Position numbers and translations under genes: made by a program
In this document: piece by piece, positions 8,489 through 17,533 of the stretch
How positions within the stretch are numbered: the first letter of the stretch is position 1
Layout: each line of letters begins with the position of its first letter
The notes under the pieces: generated by a model
Database searches by the model: none
Told to the model about the DNA's origin: nothing
What the model saw: the letters and a program-made list of their open reading frames with translations, nothing else
Source: Bog-950 sp046329495
Lineage (GTDB): Bacteria; Bacteroidota; Bacteroidia; Chitinophagales; LD1
Assembly (NCBI GenBank): GCA_046329495.1
Contig: JAXLUO010000018.1
Coordinates: 17,850 to 81,849 of the forward strand
Length of the DNA: 64,000 bases
Direction: 5' to 3'

Positions 8489-11479
8489 TTATTGCAACTT
8501 TTCAATATTCAACGAAATAGTAGTGCCTAAATTACCATCAAACACAAATATGGTTGCGCCCGATGAATTACGAATACCAACTACATCACCGGCACTTAAA
8601 TTCACTATAACCGTGTTTGTGCAAAGTGCAGCATTGCGTACTGCAATTTTGCTACCGGTGGCCGAAGTGCCGTTAACCGTAATTTCTACCGACCCGGCAG
8701 TATTACTGGCTACACCATAAGTTATTTTATAAAGCCCGCTGGCAGGAGCAATTACACCATTCGAAAGAGCAGTGAACCCTCCCTGATTTACCGTTACATT
8801 GTTTAAAGGCATGTTTGCGTTTGCCAACATATTAATTGATATATCGCTGTAAGCACTGTAAACAGGTAGTGTTAAAGAACGCCATTCAGCCGTGCCACTT
8901 GCATCAATCGAAGTAAGCACATAATTAGCCTGGGCTGTGCCGTCGTCTATTCTAACATTGCCCTGCACATCTAAGGCAGCGCTTAAAAAAGTATTCGGCC
9001 CTATACCAACATGTCCACTGTTATCAACTACAAATCGTTGCTGGCCTAACGTTGTAACACTCAGGTAACCATCGTTCCCTGCTGTACCACGGTGGAAGCG
9101 CAGCATGGCATTCTCCTGTGTTCCGTAAGCACCTCCTAACTGACCAATCAAATCGCCAAAGTTGTTGCTGGATGAACCACTGGTTGCCACTACATGGAAA
9201 TTCGGATCGCCTAAGGCAGTAGCAAACGAAGCTGTAATTCCTTGTGGGGTTGCATTCCATGGACGCACCGTAAAAGGATAAGATGTATTACCTGTTCCTA
9301 CACCTACATTATTCGTAGCGTTGTCAATCTTGAATGCCGAACCATTCGGAGTTTCCATGTCAAACATGTAACTATCGCTTATTAAGCGATTATGATAATC
9401 CGATGTTCCATCATTAGTAAAGTCGATGTATTGCGCTGCAGCAGAATTTAAACTACGTAGCTCAATACCCGCAGCACCAATACCTGTATTGGTTAAAAAT
9501 ACACGTGTGTCATTCAAGGCCCCTTGAATATCCAAAGCCGCACCGGGAGCATTGGTGCCTATGCCTACGTTACCCCCGTTGTTATAAATATTTGCGCTGC
9601 TAACTACCCACTGGCTGCCATCCCAATAAGGCGTATTGCCTGCTGCACTGCCATCCGGCAACAAACCGGTTGCGCCGGTTACACCCTGCGGGCCTTGCGG
9701 ACCTGTATCACCTGTGGCACCTTGCGGCCCCTGCGCACCTGTAGCGCCTGTGGCACCTGGAACAGCATCCTGCCAGCTCGCTAATCCATTCGCATCGCTG
9801 GTTAACACTTTTCCTGATCCCTCTGTACCATCGGCAATTTTCACATTGCCTTGCACATCAAGGGTTGCACCCAGAAACGTATTAGCACCTATACCTACAT
9901 GTCCGCTGTTATCTACAACAAAGCGTTGCTGGCCTAAAGTGGTAACACTTAAATAACCATCATTGCCGGCAGTGCCGCGATGGAAGCGCAGCATGGCATT
10001 CTCTTGCGTGCCATAAGCACCGCCTAACTGCCCTATCAAATCACCAAAGTTATTGCTGGATGAACCACTGGTTGCCACTACATGGAAATTCGCATCGCCC
10101 AACGCAGTAGCAAACGAAGCTGTAATGCCTTGTGGGGTTGCATTCAGCGGACGCACAGTAAACGGATAAGATGTATTACCTGTTCCTACACCAACGTTAT
10201 TCGTAAAATTATCTATCTTGAATGCTGAACCATTCGGTGTTTCCATGTCAAACATGTAACTGTCACTAATCAAGCGATTGTGATAATCCGATGTCCCATC
10301 ATTAGTAAAGTCGATGTATTGCGCGGCAGCCGAATTTAAACTGCGCAATTCCATACCGGCTGCACCAATACCGGTATTAGTTAAATTAATACTGGCACCG
10401 GTTGAAGCCTGCTCAATGTCCAAAGCGGCATCGGGTGTAGTAGTGCCTATACCTATATTACCGCCATTATTGTAAATATTTGCGCTACTAACTACCCATT
10501 GTGTACCATCCCAGTAAGGTGTGTTGCCTGCAGCAGTACCATCGGGCAACAAACCTGTTGCTCCGGTTACCCCCTGCAATCCCTGCGGACCTTGTGCACC
10601 TGTATCACCAGTTGCTCCTTGTATACCTTGTGGCCCCTGTGCACCTGTGTCGCCGGTAGCACCCTGTATGCCTTGAGGCCCTTGAGGTCCGGTATCACCT
10701 GTCGCACCCTGCAATCCTTGCGGGCCTTGTGCGCCAGTGTCGCCTGTTGCGCCTTGTATACCCTGTGGGCCTTGTGCGCCGGTATCGCCGGTAGGGCCTT
10801 GCAATCCTTGCGGGCCTGTATCACCTTGTGCGCCGGTTACACCCTGCACGCCTTGCGGACCTTGCGCTCCGGTAGCACCGGTTACGCCCTGTATACCTTG
10901 CGGTCCTTGTGCGCCGGTATCGCCGGTAGGGCCTTGTAATCCTTGCGGGCCTGTATCACCTTGTGCACCGGTTACACCCTGCACGCCTTGCGGACCTTGC
11001 GCGCCGGTATCACCGGTAGGGCCTTGCAAACCTTGCGGACCTTGTGCCCCCGTATTCCCTGTAGGACCTTGAGGACCCGCTGCGCTATTACCTGCATACA
11101 GCGCATAGGGCACACTCAGCAGTTGCGATGTTCCCATGTTAGTGTAACTGCCGGTGTTATTAATATCCGTTTCAACCTGCAGATATTTTGATCCGCCACC
11201 CCAGTTTACTGTCGCCAGGTTGCCGGTTGAACCAATTTCAGCCGTAACCAGACCGAACGAATTAGCAGTAGTGCTTATCACTTCGCTATAAACGGTACTA
11301 CCACCTGGCGAGCCATCATGAATGGTAAAACGTAATTTCACTGACGTGCCATTGGCAACGGTATTGCCTGTGGCATCGCGCACCACAGCCTGGTAATTTA
11401 CTTGTTGCGGCGATTGCGCCATGCCGGTTAGCAGTAGTAGCGCACACATTAAAATGGTTAGTTGTAGTTTCAATCTCAT
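8489..11479 (-). CDS. Secreted collagen-like repeat protein with C1q/BclA-like C terminus
   Basis: A 996-residue exported protein. It has an N-terminal signal peptide (LLLTGMAQ), then a domain common in Bacteroidota surface proteins (QVNYQAVVRD...GTSQLLSVPYALYAGN, to about residue 132). A Gly-X-Y collagen-like run at about 134-307 is rich in GPQG and GDTG. Two copies of a roughly 245-residue domain (LLPDG...YWDG.QWVVSSANIYNNGG) follow, separated by a short second collagen stretch. The final 130 residues resemble C1q/TNF or BclA-type trimer heads. The domain layout implies a trimeric filamentous adhesin or appendage. The paralogue at 34717-35721 shares the N-terminal domain. Function is inferred. 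Confidence 0.88.
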   Translation of the reverse strand: MRLKLQLTILMCALLLLTGMAQSPQQVNYQAVVRDATGNTVANGTSVKLRFTIHDGSPGGSTVYSEVISTTANSFGLVTAEIGSTGNLATVNWGGGSKYLQVETDINNTGSYTNMGTSQLLSVPYALYAGNSAAGPQGPTGNTGAQGPQGLQGPTGDTGAQGPQGVQGVTGAQGDTGPQGLQGPTGDTGAQGPQGIQGVTGATGAQGPQGVQGVTGAQGDTGPQGLQGPTGDTGAQGPQGIQGATGDTGAQGPQGLQGATGDTGPQGPQGIQGATGDTGAQGPQGIQGATGDTGAQGPQGLQGVTGATGLLPDGTAAGNTPYWDGTQWVVSSANIYNNGGNIGIGTTTPDAALDIEQASTGASINLTNTGIGAAGMELRSLNSAAAQYIDFTNDGTSDYHNRLISDSYMFDMETPNGSAFKIDNFTNNVGVGTGNTSYPFTVRPLNATPQGITASFATALGDANFHVVATSGSSSNNFGDLIGQLGGAYGTQENAMLRFHRGTAGNDGYLSVTTLGQQRFVVDNSGHVGIGANTFLGATLDVQGNVKIADGTEGSGKVLTSDANGLASWQDAVPGATGATGAQGPQGATGDTGPQGPQGVTGATGLLPDGSAAGNTPYWDGSQWVVSSANIYNNGGNVGIGTNAPGAALDIQGALNDTRVFLTNTGIGAAGIELRSLNSAAAQYIDFTNDGTSDYHNRLISDSYMFDMETPNGSAFKIDNATNNVGVGTGNTSYPFTVRPWNATPQGITASFATALGDPNFHVVATSGSSSNNFGDLIGQLGGAYGTQENAMLRFHRGTAGNDGYLSVTTLGQQRFVVDNSGHVGIGPNTFLSAALDVQGNVRIDDGTAQANYVLTSIDASGTAEWRSLTLPVYSAYSDISINMLANANMPLNNVTVNQGGFTALSNGVIAPASGLYKITYGVASNTAGSVEITVNGTSATGSKIAVRNAALCTNTVIVNLSAGDVVGIRNSSGATIFVFDGNLGTTISLNIEKLQ
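8934..10557 (-). repeat. Intragenic duplication with 888-bp period
   Basis: Two copies (about 8934-9669 and 9822-10557) of a domain of about 245 codons are nearly identical over long stretches, for example NTGIGAAG.ELRSLNSAA and GDLIGQLGGAYGTQENAMLR. Corresponding points are 888 bp (296 codons) apart. Differences cluster near the start of each copy and at a few codons, which points to a recent duplication or continuing gene conversion. Confidence 0.85.
10558..11080 (-). repeat. Collagen-like Gly-X-Y coding repeat
   Basis: This stretch encodes about 58 consecutive Gly-X-Y triplets made from a few 9-18-codon units such as GPTGDTGAQGPQG and GVQGVTGAQ. At DNA level it is a degenerate tandem array. 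The open frames read through it on the opposite strand (cysteine/proline-rich) are artefacts of the repeat. Confidence 0.88.
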
Positions 11480-11683
11480 ACAATTGGGTTTTTAAATGAG
11501 TTGGGGCTTTGATACAGCCGGCGGCCGATCGCAGCATTTTTGTTTAGTCCGGCCACAAATGTCACGAACTCAAACACGCATTTGTGTCTAAATTTTAATC
11601 AAAAGTCGAATGGCCGATTTTGGCCTTCAGGTGGGTTTACCGCATTATCAAACAGTTAAGGTGTTGGCCTCTCATTGTCCTGC

Positions 11684-11713
11684 TTGCCGATGCGTGGTGT
11701 TTTTCTACATTTG
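11684..11713 (+). promoter_or_regulatory. Putative promoter of the DedA gene
   Basis: TTG at 11684-11686 and TACATTTG at 11706-11713 are 19 bases apart, fitting the Bacteroidota -33/-7 consensus. Transcription would begin within a few bases of the ATG at 11719, so the mRNA would be nearly leaderless. This also argues against the longer upstream frame as a real start. Confidence 0.5.
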
Positions 11714-11718
11714 CCGCT

Positions 11719-12381
11719 ATGGAGCAAATTTTTCACCTGGCCGTAGAATTAATTAAAAACATCAGCAATCCCGATTACGTGTATGCCCTTATCAAGCAAT
11801 ACAACGTAGTATTCTATACCGTTTTCTTCCTTATCATTTTTATTGAAACAGGTTTGGTTGTTTGGCCATTGTTACCCGGCGATTCTTTATTGTTCCTGAT
11901 TGGTGCCGCCATTGCTGCTACCGGCGCTTTAAAGCTTGAAATAGTTATCCCGCTTTTAATTGCTGCAGCGCTTTTAGGCGATAACGTTAATTACATGGTA
12001 GGCAAATTCTTCGGCACACAGATAAAAAAACGTGAGCGCATCCTATTCTTTAAACGCGAATACCTCACCCAAACCGAAGAATTTTATGCCAAACACGGTG
12101 GCAAAACAGTTATCATGGCCCGCTTTATACCTATTGTTCGCACCATTGCTCCTTTTGTGGCCGGTGCAGGCAGTATGCCATATACCCGCTATATCGTGTT
12201 CTGTGTTATTGGTGCCGTGTTATGGGTAGCTGGTGTAACCTCCTTAGGCTATTGGTTTGGCGGTATCGAGATCATCAAAAACAACTTCGAAAAAGTTTTA
12301 CTGGCCATCATCTTTATATCTGTAGCCCCGGTTATCTGGCAGTTTATCAAAGCACAGCGCAACAAAAAAGCGGCCGCTTAA
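11719..12381 (+). CDS. DedA/SNARE-associated (VTT) family membrane protein
   Basis: A 220-residue inner-membrane protein. The N-terminal part contains FIETGLVVWPLLPGDSLLFLIGA, a hallmark of DedA proteins, and the middle part has ARFIPIVRTIAPFVAGAGSMPY, the conserved R-containing re-entrant motif. Hydrophobic segments flank both. DedA proteins are lipid-carrier transporters or scramblases; some recycle undecaprenyl phosphate. I use ATG 11719 instead of the upstream start at 11620 because DedA proteins begin here, the length fits the family, and a promoter match lies just upstream. aroE follows 12 bases later on the same strand. Confidence 0.9.
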   Translation: MEQIFHLAVELIKNISNPDYVYALIKQYNVVFYTVFFLIIFIETGLVVWPLLPGDSLLFLIGAAIAATGALKLEIVIPLLIAAALLGDNVNYMVGKFFGTQIKKRERILFFKREYLTQTEEFYAKHGGKTVIMARFIPIVRTIAPFVAGAGSMPYTRYIVFCVIGAVLWVAGVTSLGYWFGGIEIIKNNFEKVLLAIIFISVAPVIWQFIKAQRNKKAAA

Positions 12382-12393
12382 ATTATTTGTAGT

Positions 12394-13122
12394 GTGAAAC
12401 AGTATGGACTCATAGGTTTTCCGCTTTCGCACTCCTTCTCTAAAAAGTATTTCGGGGAAAAATTCCTGCGCGAAGGAATAACCGACTGCGGCTATGAACT
12501 CTACCCGCTTCAAAACATAAACGAGCTGCCAGCACTGTTAAGCGCACAAAAGCAGCTATGCGGCTTAAATGTTACAGTTCCCTATAAGGAGGCTGTCCTC
12601 CCCTATCTAAACAAGTTATCAAACGAAGCCGCGCAAATAGGTGCCGTTAACTGTATTAAAATACATGATGGCCAACTAACAGGCTACAACACCGATGCCT
12701 TCGGTTTCCGTCAATCGCTGGTGGGTTTCATAAAGCAACCGCCCCAACAAACGTTTGTATTAGGCACCGGCGGCTCCTCAAAAGCCGTGCAGTATGTGCT
12801 TAATCAATTAGGCTGGCCTTATGTAATGGTATCGCGCACCCCGCAACCCGGCGCTATTATCTATGCCCAAATAGCCGCTGCCATGCAACAACACAACCTA
12901 TTTATCAATACTACGCCCTTAGGCATGTTTCCTCATACACAAGTCTGTCCGGATATCCCATACACCCTGCTAACCGCTAATGATTCCTTGTTCGATTTAA
13001 TTTATAACCCGGCAGAAACTTTATTCCTCCAAAAGGGTAAACAACAGGGTTGTCGAATAAAAAACGGTTTGGAAATGCTGGAGTTGCAGGCTGAAGAAAG
13101 CTGGCGTATCTGGACTACCTAA
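12394..13122 (+). CDS. aroE: Shikimate dehydrogenase
   Basis: A 242-residue enzyme of the shikimate pathway, reducing 3-dehydroshikimate to shikimate with NADPH. Visible are the substrate motif GFPLSHSFSKKYF near the N terminus, NVTVPYKE with the catalytic lysine, the glycine-rich GTGGSSKAV dinucleotide loop, NTTPLGM, and the C-terminal GLEMLELQAEESW. The start is GTG at 12394, which gives the standard N terminus; no ATG fits. It is short but complete. It sits 12 bases after the DedA gene and overlaps the convergent permease gene by four bases. Confidence 0.95.
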   Translation: MKQYGLIGFPLSHSFSKKYFGEKFLREGITDCGYELYPLQNINELPALLSAQKQLCGLNVTVPYKEAVLPYLNKLSNEAAQIGAVNCIKIHDGQLTGYNTDAFGFRQSLVGFIKQPPQQTFVLGTGGSSKAVQYVLNQLGWPYVMVSRTPQPGAIIYAQIAAAMQQHNLFINTTPLGMFPHTQVCPDIPYTLLTANDSLFDLIYNPAETLFLQKGKQQGCRIKNGLEMLELQAEESWRIWTT

Positions 13123-14567
13123 GCCTTTTTAGCTTGTTGTGCCGACCAATAATAATAGATTGGTATACCCGCTGCAACAATTGCTAAGCCCATCGCTGCA
13201 TTGGTCCACTTCATCACCAATAGGTTAATGCAAAAAGCCGATGCAAGAACAATGTATATGGCAGGTATAACCGGATAACCAAATGCCTTATAAGGGCGCT
13301 CAGCATCCGGCATCTTTTTGCGCAGAATAAAAATACCTGCTATGGTAAGTATGTAAAACAGCATTACGGCAAACATTACATAGTCCAGCAAATCGCCGTA
13401 ACTGCCCGATAAACAGAGCAACGAAGCCCACAGACACTGAATCCATAAAGCAATACCGGGCACACCGTTGCTATTGTTATGCTTCATCCGCTCAAAGAAC
13501 AATTTGTCTTTAGCCATAGTTTGATACACCCGTACGCTGGCCAGAATAATGCCATTGTTACAACCAAAGGTGCTAATCATAATCAGCACCGCCATAACCA
13601 CGGTTCCTGTTCCGCCAAAAATCATAGTAGCCGCTGCACTACCCACGCGGTCATACTCCGCAAATTGCAACCCCCTGCTAATCACATCTTGTCCGTTAGG
13701 GTCACCATAAAACGGCAGTAGTTTTAAATAGGCTACGTTCGCTAACATATAAATGGTTACCACAATACCGGTACCAATAAACAACGAGAGCGGAATGTTT
13801 CGTTTGGGCTGATCAATTTCCCCGGCAATAAAGGTCACATTGTTCCAGGCATCGCTGCTGAATAACGAGCCTACCAGCGCCACGCCAATAGCTGCCATTA
13901 TACCTATGCCCGATAAAGAGGAACTGCTCCATGTGCCTGCTGCATCCTTTTGCCAGGTAACTGTATCCCAAAAATGCGCCGTGTTATTTTGCCATATCTC
14001 AGGCTTAGCGAAAAAGAATAACCCTAATAGTATTAAGCCAAACAGCGCTAAAAGTTTTGTACTGGTAAAAATGCGGTTGATAAGCTTACCGTAGTTAATG
14101 CCAAGGCTATTAATAGCGGTAAGCGCAATAATCAGCATTATACCCAGCACCTGTGCCGCCGAAATTTTAAAGGTGCCCCATTGCATTAAAATATGCTTAT
14201 CGCCAAACGACTCGTGCAACACCCCCACATATTTGGCAAAGGCAACCGCTACCGCAGCTATGGTGCCTGTTTGTACAATGGCAAACAAACTCCAGCCATA
14301 TAGAAAAGCCACAAACGGATTATAAGCTTCTTTAAGGTAAACATATTGACCGCCGGCTGCGGGAAACATACCTGCCAATTCGCCATAACTAAGCGCGGCG
14401 AAAATGGTCATCAATCCCGAAATAGCCCAGGCTACTAACAGCCAGCCCGGCGCGCCTACTGTGCGGCCAATATCTGATGCCACTACAAATATGCCGCTGC
14501 CAATCATGCCACTGGCAACTATCAACGTGGCGTCTAATAATTTAAGAGGCTTCTTCGATTCGGCCAT
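13119..14567 (-). CDS. APC-family amino acid permease
   Basis: A 482-residue protein with about 12 hydrophobic segments. The first segment carries SGMIGSGIFVVASD, the glycine-rich substrate-binding motif of amino acid-polyamine-organocation transporters, and GELAGMFPAAGGQYVYLKEAY follows in segment 2, as in LAT/SteT-type exchangers. The substrate cannot be told from sequence. It lies 14 bases downstream of another APC permease on the same strand, so the two form an operon. Confidence 0.9.
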   Translation of the reverse strand: MAESKKPLKLLDATLIVASGMIGSGIFVVASDIGRTVGAPGWLLVAWAISGLMTIFAALSYGELAGMFPAAGGQYVYLKEAYNPFVAFLYGWSLFAIVQTGTIAAVAVAFAKYVGVLHESFGDKHILMQWGTFKISAAQVLGIMLIIALTAINSLGINYGKLINRIFTSTKLLALFGLILLGLFFFAKPEIWQNNTAHFWDTVTWQKDAAGTWSSSSLSGIGIMAAIGVALVGSLFSSDAWNNVTFIAGEIDQPKRNIPLSLFIGTGIVVTIYMLANVAYLKLLPFYGDPNGQDVISRGLQFAEYDRVGSAAATMIFGGTGTVVMAVLIMISTFGCNNGIILASVRVYQTMAKDKLFFERMKHNNSNGVPGIALWIQCLWASLLCLSGSYGDLLDYVMFAVMLFYILTIAGIFILRKKMPDAERPYKAFGYPVIPAIYIVLASAFCINLLVMKWTNAAMGLAIVAAGIPIYYYWSAQQAKKA

Positions 14568-14581
14568 GGAAGGATTTAAAA

Positions 14582-16210
14582 CTAATCAAGCTTAAAGCGA
14601 CGCAACAACTGGTTCATCAATATCCAGATCATTACAATCAATTGCACCACTGCCATCATTATAACACCTATGCTGGCAAAAATTGCCGCCATAATAAAGG
14701 TAAGAATGGTAATGATAACAATAGGCGCTGTTTCGCCGATAAAGGACAATTTACTGCCCTCCCGATCTGCCAAACGGCTTCTGCGCATGCCATACAGGTA
14801 ATATAAATCTAAACCAAGCGCCATCCATACTACCAGTCGCAACCAGGTGTCGGCCGGTAAAAACACCATCATAAATAAGCAAACAACAATACCCAATATA
14901 GGCACCAATGGCACCAACGGGGTTTTAAAAGCGCGCGGAGCATCCGGGTCAGTTTTGCGCATCACCAATACACCGGCACAAACCAGCACAAAAGCCAGTA
15001 AGGTACCTATGCTGGTCATTTCGCCTACTATACGCGCAGGCACAAACGCTGCAAACAAACTAACGAACAGCATAAACAGCAGGTTCGATTTCCACGGCGT
15101 TTGGAAGTTTGGATGCACATCAGAAAATACTTTAGGCAACAAACCATCCTTACTCATCGAGAAGAACACTCTTGATTGACCCATCAACATCACCATAATA
15201 ACCGATGAATAACCGGCAAGGATGGCCACAATCACTGCCTTCTGTAACCAAACGTAAGGTGTGTGCTGTATGGCAACAGCAACCGGTGCAATACCATCCT
15301 GACCTTTAAACTCGCTGTAGTGCGCCAGGCCGGTCATTACATGCGCAAACAGGATATACAGCACCGTGCAAATAGCCAGCGAAACCAGGATACCGATAGG
15401 CATACCTTTAGCCGGATTTTTAGCTTCCTGCGCAGCCGTACTCACCGCATCAAAACCAATGTAAGCAAAGAAGATAATGGCCGAGGCACGCACAATGCCG
15501 CTCCAGCCGTATTCACCAAATACACCGGTGTTATCAGGTATATAAGGGGTGTAGTTAGCCGTGTTAATGTAGGCCCAACCCAGTGCAATAAAAATTAGCA
15601 CTACCGATACCTTCAGCGCAACGATAATATTATTCACCAGCGACGATTCGCGGGTACCCTTGATTAGCAGTAAAGACATGGCCACCACAATAAAAACTGC
15701 AGGCAGGTTTATAAAGCCTGAGGCTATTGTTCCATCAGCTAAGGTTACGCTATCCCACGGCCCCATCGAAAGGCTTACCGGTAGGTGCAAATCGTAATAC
15801 TGTAATAACTTAGTAAAGTAGCGCGACCAGCTAATAGATACGGTGGCCGCACCAACTGCATATTCCAACACTAAATCCCAACCAATAATCCAGGCCAAAA
15901 ATTCGCCCAGCGTAGCATACGAATAGGTATATGCGCTGCCCGCTACCGGTATCATACTGGCAAACTCGGCGTAACAAAGGCCTGCAAATGCACAGCCTAT
16001 AGCTGCAATTACAAACGAAATGGTAACGGCCGGACCCGCATTATTCGCCGCCGCTAAACCTGTAATCGAAAACAAGCCGGCACCTATAATGGCACCAATG
16101 CCAAGTGTTACCAGGTTAAAGGATGATAACGTTTTCTTAAGCGTATGCGTTCCATCTTCCGACTCGCTGATTAATTGCGCGATGGTTTTCTTTTTAAACA
16201 GGTCAGCCAT
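14582..16210 (-). CDS. APC-family cationic-type amino acid permease
   Basis: A 542-residue transporter with about 12-14 membrane segments. LGIGAIIGAGLFSITGLAAANNAGPA in the first segment and CYAEFASMIPVAGSAYTYSYATLGEF in the next are typical of the CAT (YfnA/YhdG-like) branch of the APC superfamily, as is FFAYIGFDAVSTAAQEAKNPAKGMPIG in segment 6. The C-terminal region has a pair of additional hydrophobic segments. It is the first gene of the two-permease operon, and the second permease is of a different branch. Substrate unknown. Confidence 0.9.
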   Translation of the reverse strand: MADLFKKKTIAQLISESEDGTHTLKKTLSSFNLVTLGIGAIIGAGLFSITGLAAANNAGPAVTISFVIAAIGCAFAGLCYAEFASMIPVAGSAYTYSYATLGEFLAWIIGWDLVLEYAVGAATVSISWSRYFTKLLQYYDLHLPVSLSMGPWDSVTLADGTIASGFINLPAVFIVVAMSLLLIKGTRESSLVNNIIVALKVSVVLIFIALGWAYINTANYTPYIPDNTGVFGEYGWSGIVRASAIIFFAYIGFDAVSTAAQEAKNPAKGMPIGILVSLAICTVLYILFAHVMTGLAHYSEFKGQDGIAPVAVAIQHTPYVWLQKAVIVAILAGYSSVIMVMLMGQSRVFFSMSKDGLLPKVFSDVHPNFQTPWKSNLLFMLFVSLFAAFVPARIVGEMTSIGTLLAFVLVCAGVLVMRKTDPDAPRAFKTPLVPLVPILGIVVCLFMMVFLPADTWLRLVVWMALGLDLYYLYGMRRSRLADREGSKLSFIGETAPIVIITILTFIMAAIFASIGVIMMAVVQLIVMIWILMNQLLRRFKLD

Positions 16211-16264
16211 GTATGTATCAATAGTTTAGCTTAGGGTAAATGTATTTATTTATTGCAGAAAAGG

Positions 16265-17026
16265 CTATATCTCCACTTTCAGCCCATCATAGGCAATTTT
16301 AACACCTGCCGGCAAGCGGTGCTCCATTTCAGCATGCAGCCCGAATTGATGGCTCATATGCGTAAAGTAAGTTACTTCGGGCTTCAATTCTTCTACCAAC
16401 GCCAATGCCTGCGGAATGGATAGGTGCGAATAATGTTCCGTTTCGCGCAGTGCATTTAACACCAGCACCTTCGTACCGCGTATTTTATCCATTTCGTCGG
16501 GCGCAATTGTTTTTGCATCTGTAATGTAGGTAAAGCTACCTATTCTGAAAGCCTTTACGGGCATATGCGCATGCATTACTTCTATGGGTGTAACATGTAA
16601 ATGACCCACCGAAAAAACATCCTTATCAATCCGGTGAAAATTCATTTTTGGCAGATACGGATAATCGGTTTCGGTAAAGGCATAGCTATACTGCTCCTTA
16701 ATCCCCATTTCGGTGGGCAGGTCGCAGTAAAACTCCATTGGTTTTTGGTTGATAAAATTAAAGGAGCGGATATCGTCAATACCACCAGTGTGGTCCTTAT
16801 GCTGATGGGTAAACAGCACAGCATCTAAATGCCTTACCTGTTCACGTAACATCTGTTGCCTGAAATCAGGTCCGCAATCAACAGCAATAGTTAAGTTTTG
16901 GTCTTTAATCAGTATGGAAGTGCGCAGGCGCTTATCACGGCTATCGGAGCTTTTACAAACCGGACATTGGCAGGCAATTAAAGGAACCCCGCCCGATGTA
17001 CCTGTACCTAAGAATGTAACTTCCAT
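16265..17026 (-). CDS. MBL-fold metallohydrolase (PhnP-like)
   Basis: A 253-residue metallo-beta-lactamase-fold enzyme. It begins FLGTGTSGGVPLIACQCPVCKSSDSRDKR, with the CxCxVC cysteine motif of PhnP/ElaC-like phosphodiesterases. It continues with VDCGPDFRQQML and the metal-binding THQHKDHTGG, and later histidines in MHAHMP and FTHMSHQFG complete a binuclear site. Relatives cleave cyclic phosphodiesters. No phn genes are near, so the substrate remains open. It lies 54 bases upstream of the permease pair on the same strand. Confidence 0.88.
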   Translation of the reverse strand: MEVTFLGTGTSGGVPLIACQCPVCKSSDSRDKRLRTSILIKDQNLTIAVDCGPDFRQQMLREQVRHLDAVLFTHQHKDHTGGIDDIRSFNFINQKPMEFYCDLPTEMGIKEQYSYAFTETDYPYLPKMNFHRIDKDVFSVGHLHVTPIEVMHAHMPVKAFRIGSFTYITDAKTIAPDEMDKIRGTKVLVLNALRETEHYSHLSIPQALALVEELKPEVTYFTHMSHQFGLHAEMEHRLPAGVKIAYDGLKVEI

Positions 17027-17110
17027 TGCTTGCCGTATATTTACTGAACTACGCCTGTAATTGTAAAGCTAATAAAAGCTATTTACCGAAATGCGTAGTA
17101 ATCAGCGGCT

Positions 17111-17404
17111 TTAGGCAGCCTTCTTGCCTTCAAACAGGCTCATCTTTTCAGCCTTCACCTGCTGGTAAAGCTGGGTACTTTCCGAAGAAAGGTTCTCCAT
17201 CTCCAGATCGGTAATGGAAAGCAGTATCTCAATCAACGAATTGATTTTGGCTTCCACCTCATGGAATTTATTGATAACCACCACACGGCGCTTTTCTAAA
17301 ATACAGTAGCCGTTCTGGAAGTTGCCCTTCTCAAAACGAACGGTATATCCTCCTTCGCGGAAAATATCTTCAATCTTCTTTAACAGGCCTGCATTATATT
17401 TCAT
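17111..17404 (-). CDS. Conserved small protein of unknown function
   Basis: A 97-residue soluble protein that opens MKYNAGLLKKIEDIFREGGYTVRFEKGNFQNGYCILEK, continues with a beta-rich core (RRVVVINKF) and ends in two predicted helices. It has the look of a widespread Bacteroidota orphan family, but I cannot name a function. It is divergent from the outer-membrane protein gene at 17534. A short CCCCG/CGGGG hairpin (17428-17448) lies in the shared upstream region. Confidence 0.75.
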   Translation of the reverse strand: MKYNAGLLKKIEDIFREGGYTVRFEKGNFQNGYCILEKRRVVVINKFHEVEAKINSLIEILLSITDLEMENLSSESTQLYQQVKAEKMSLFEGKKAA

Positions 17405-17533
17405 TCGCTCTACCTTCTTATTTTTAACCCCGGTTAGTTAAAACGGGGCATTTCTGTCAAATTTGTGTCAAACCTATACGCAGTATTCCCTTCGTATAAC
17501 TATAACGAAAATATTTGTGTTCATATTTCCCGC

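Noticed and set aside
10499..11191. Cysteine-rich and proline-rich open frames on the plus strand
   Set aside because: They are antisense readings of the collagen-like Gly-X-Y repeat, with no start context or family match.
11620..11718. N-terminal extension of the DedA protein
   Set aside because: The added residues do not resemble DedA, and a promoter match lies within this stretch.
13119..16210. Duplicated permease gene
   Set aside because: The two adjacent permeases belong to different APC branches and are not a recent tandem duplication.
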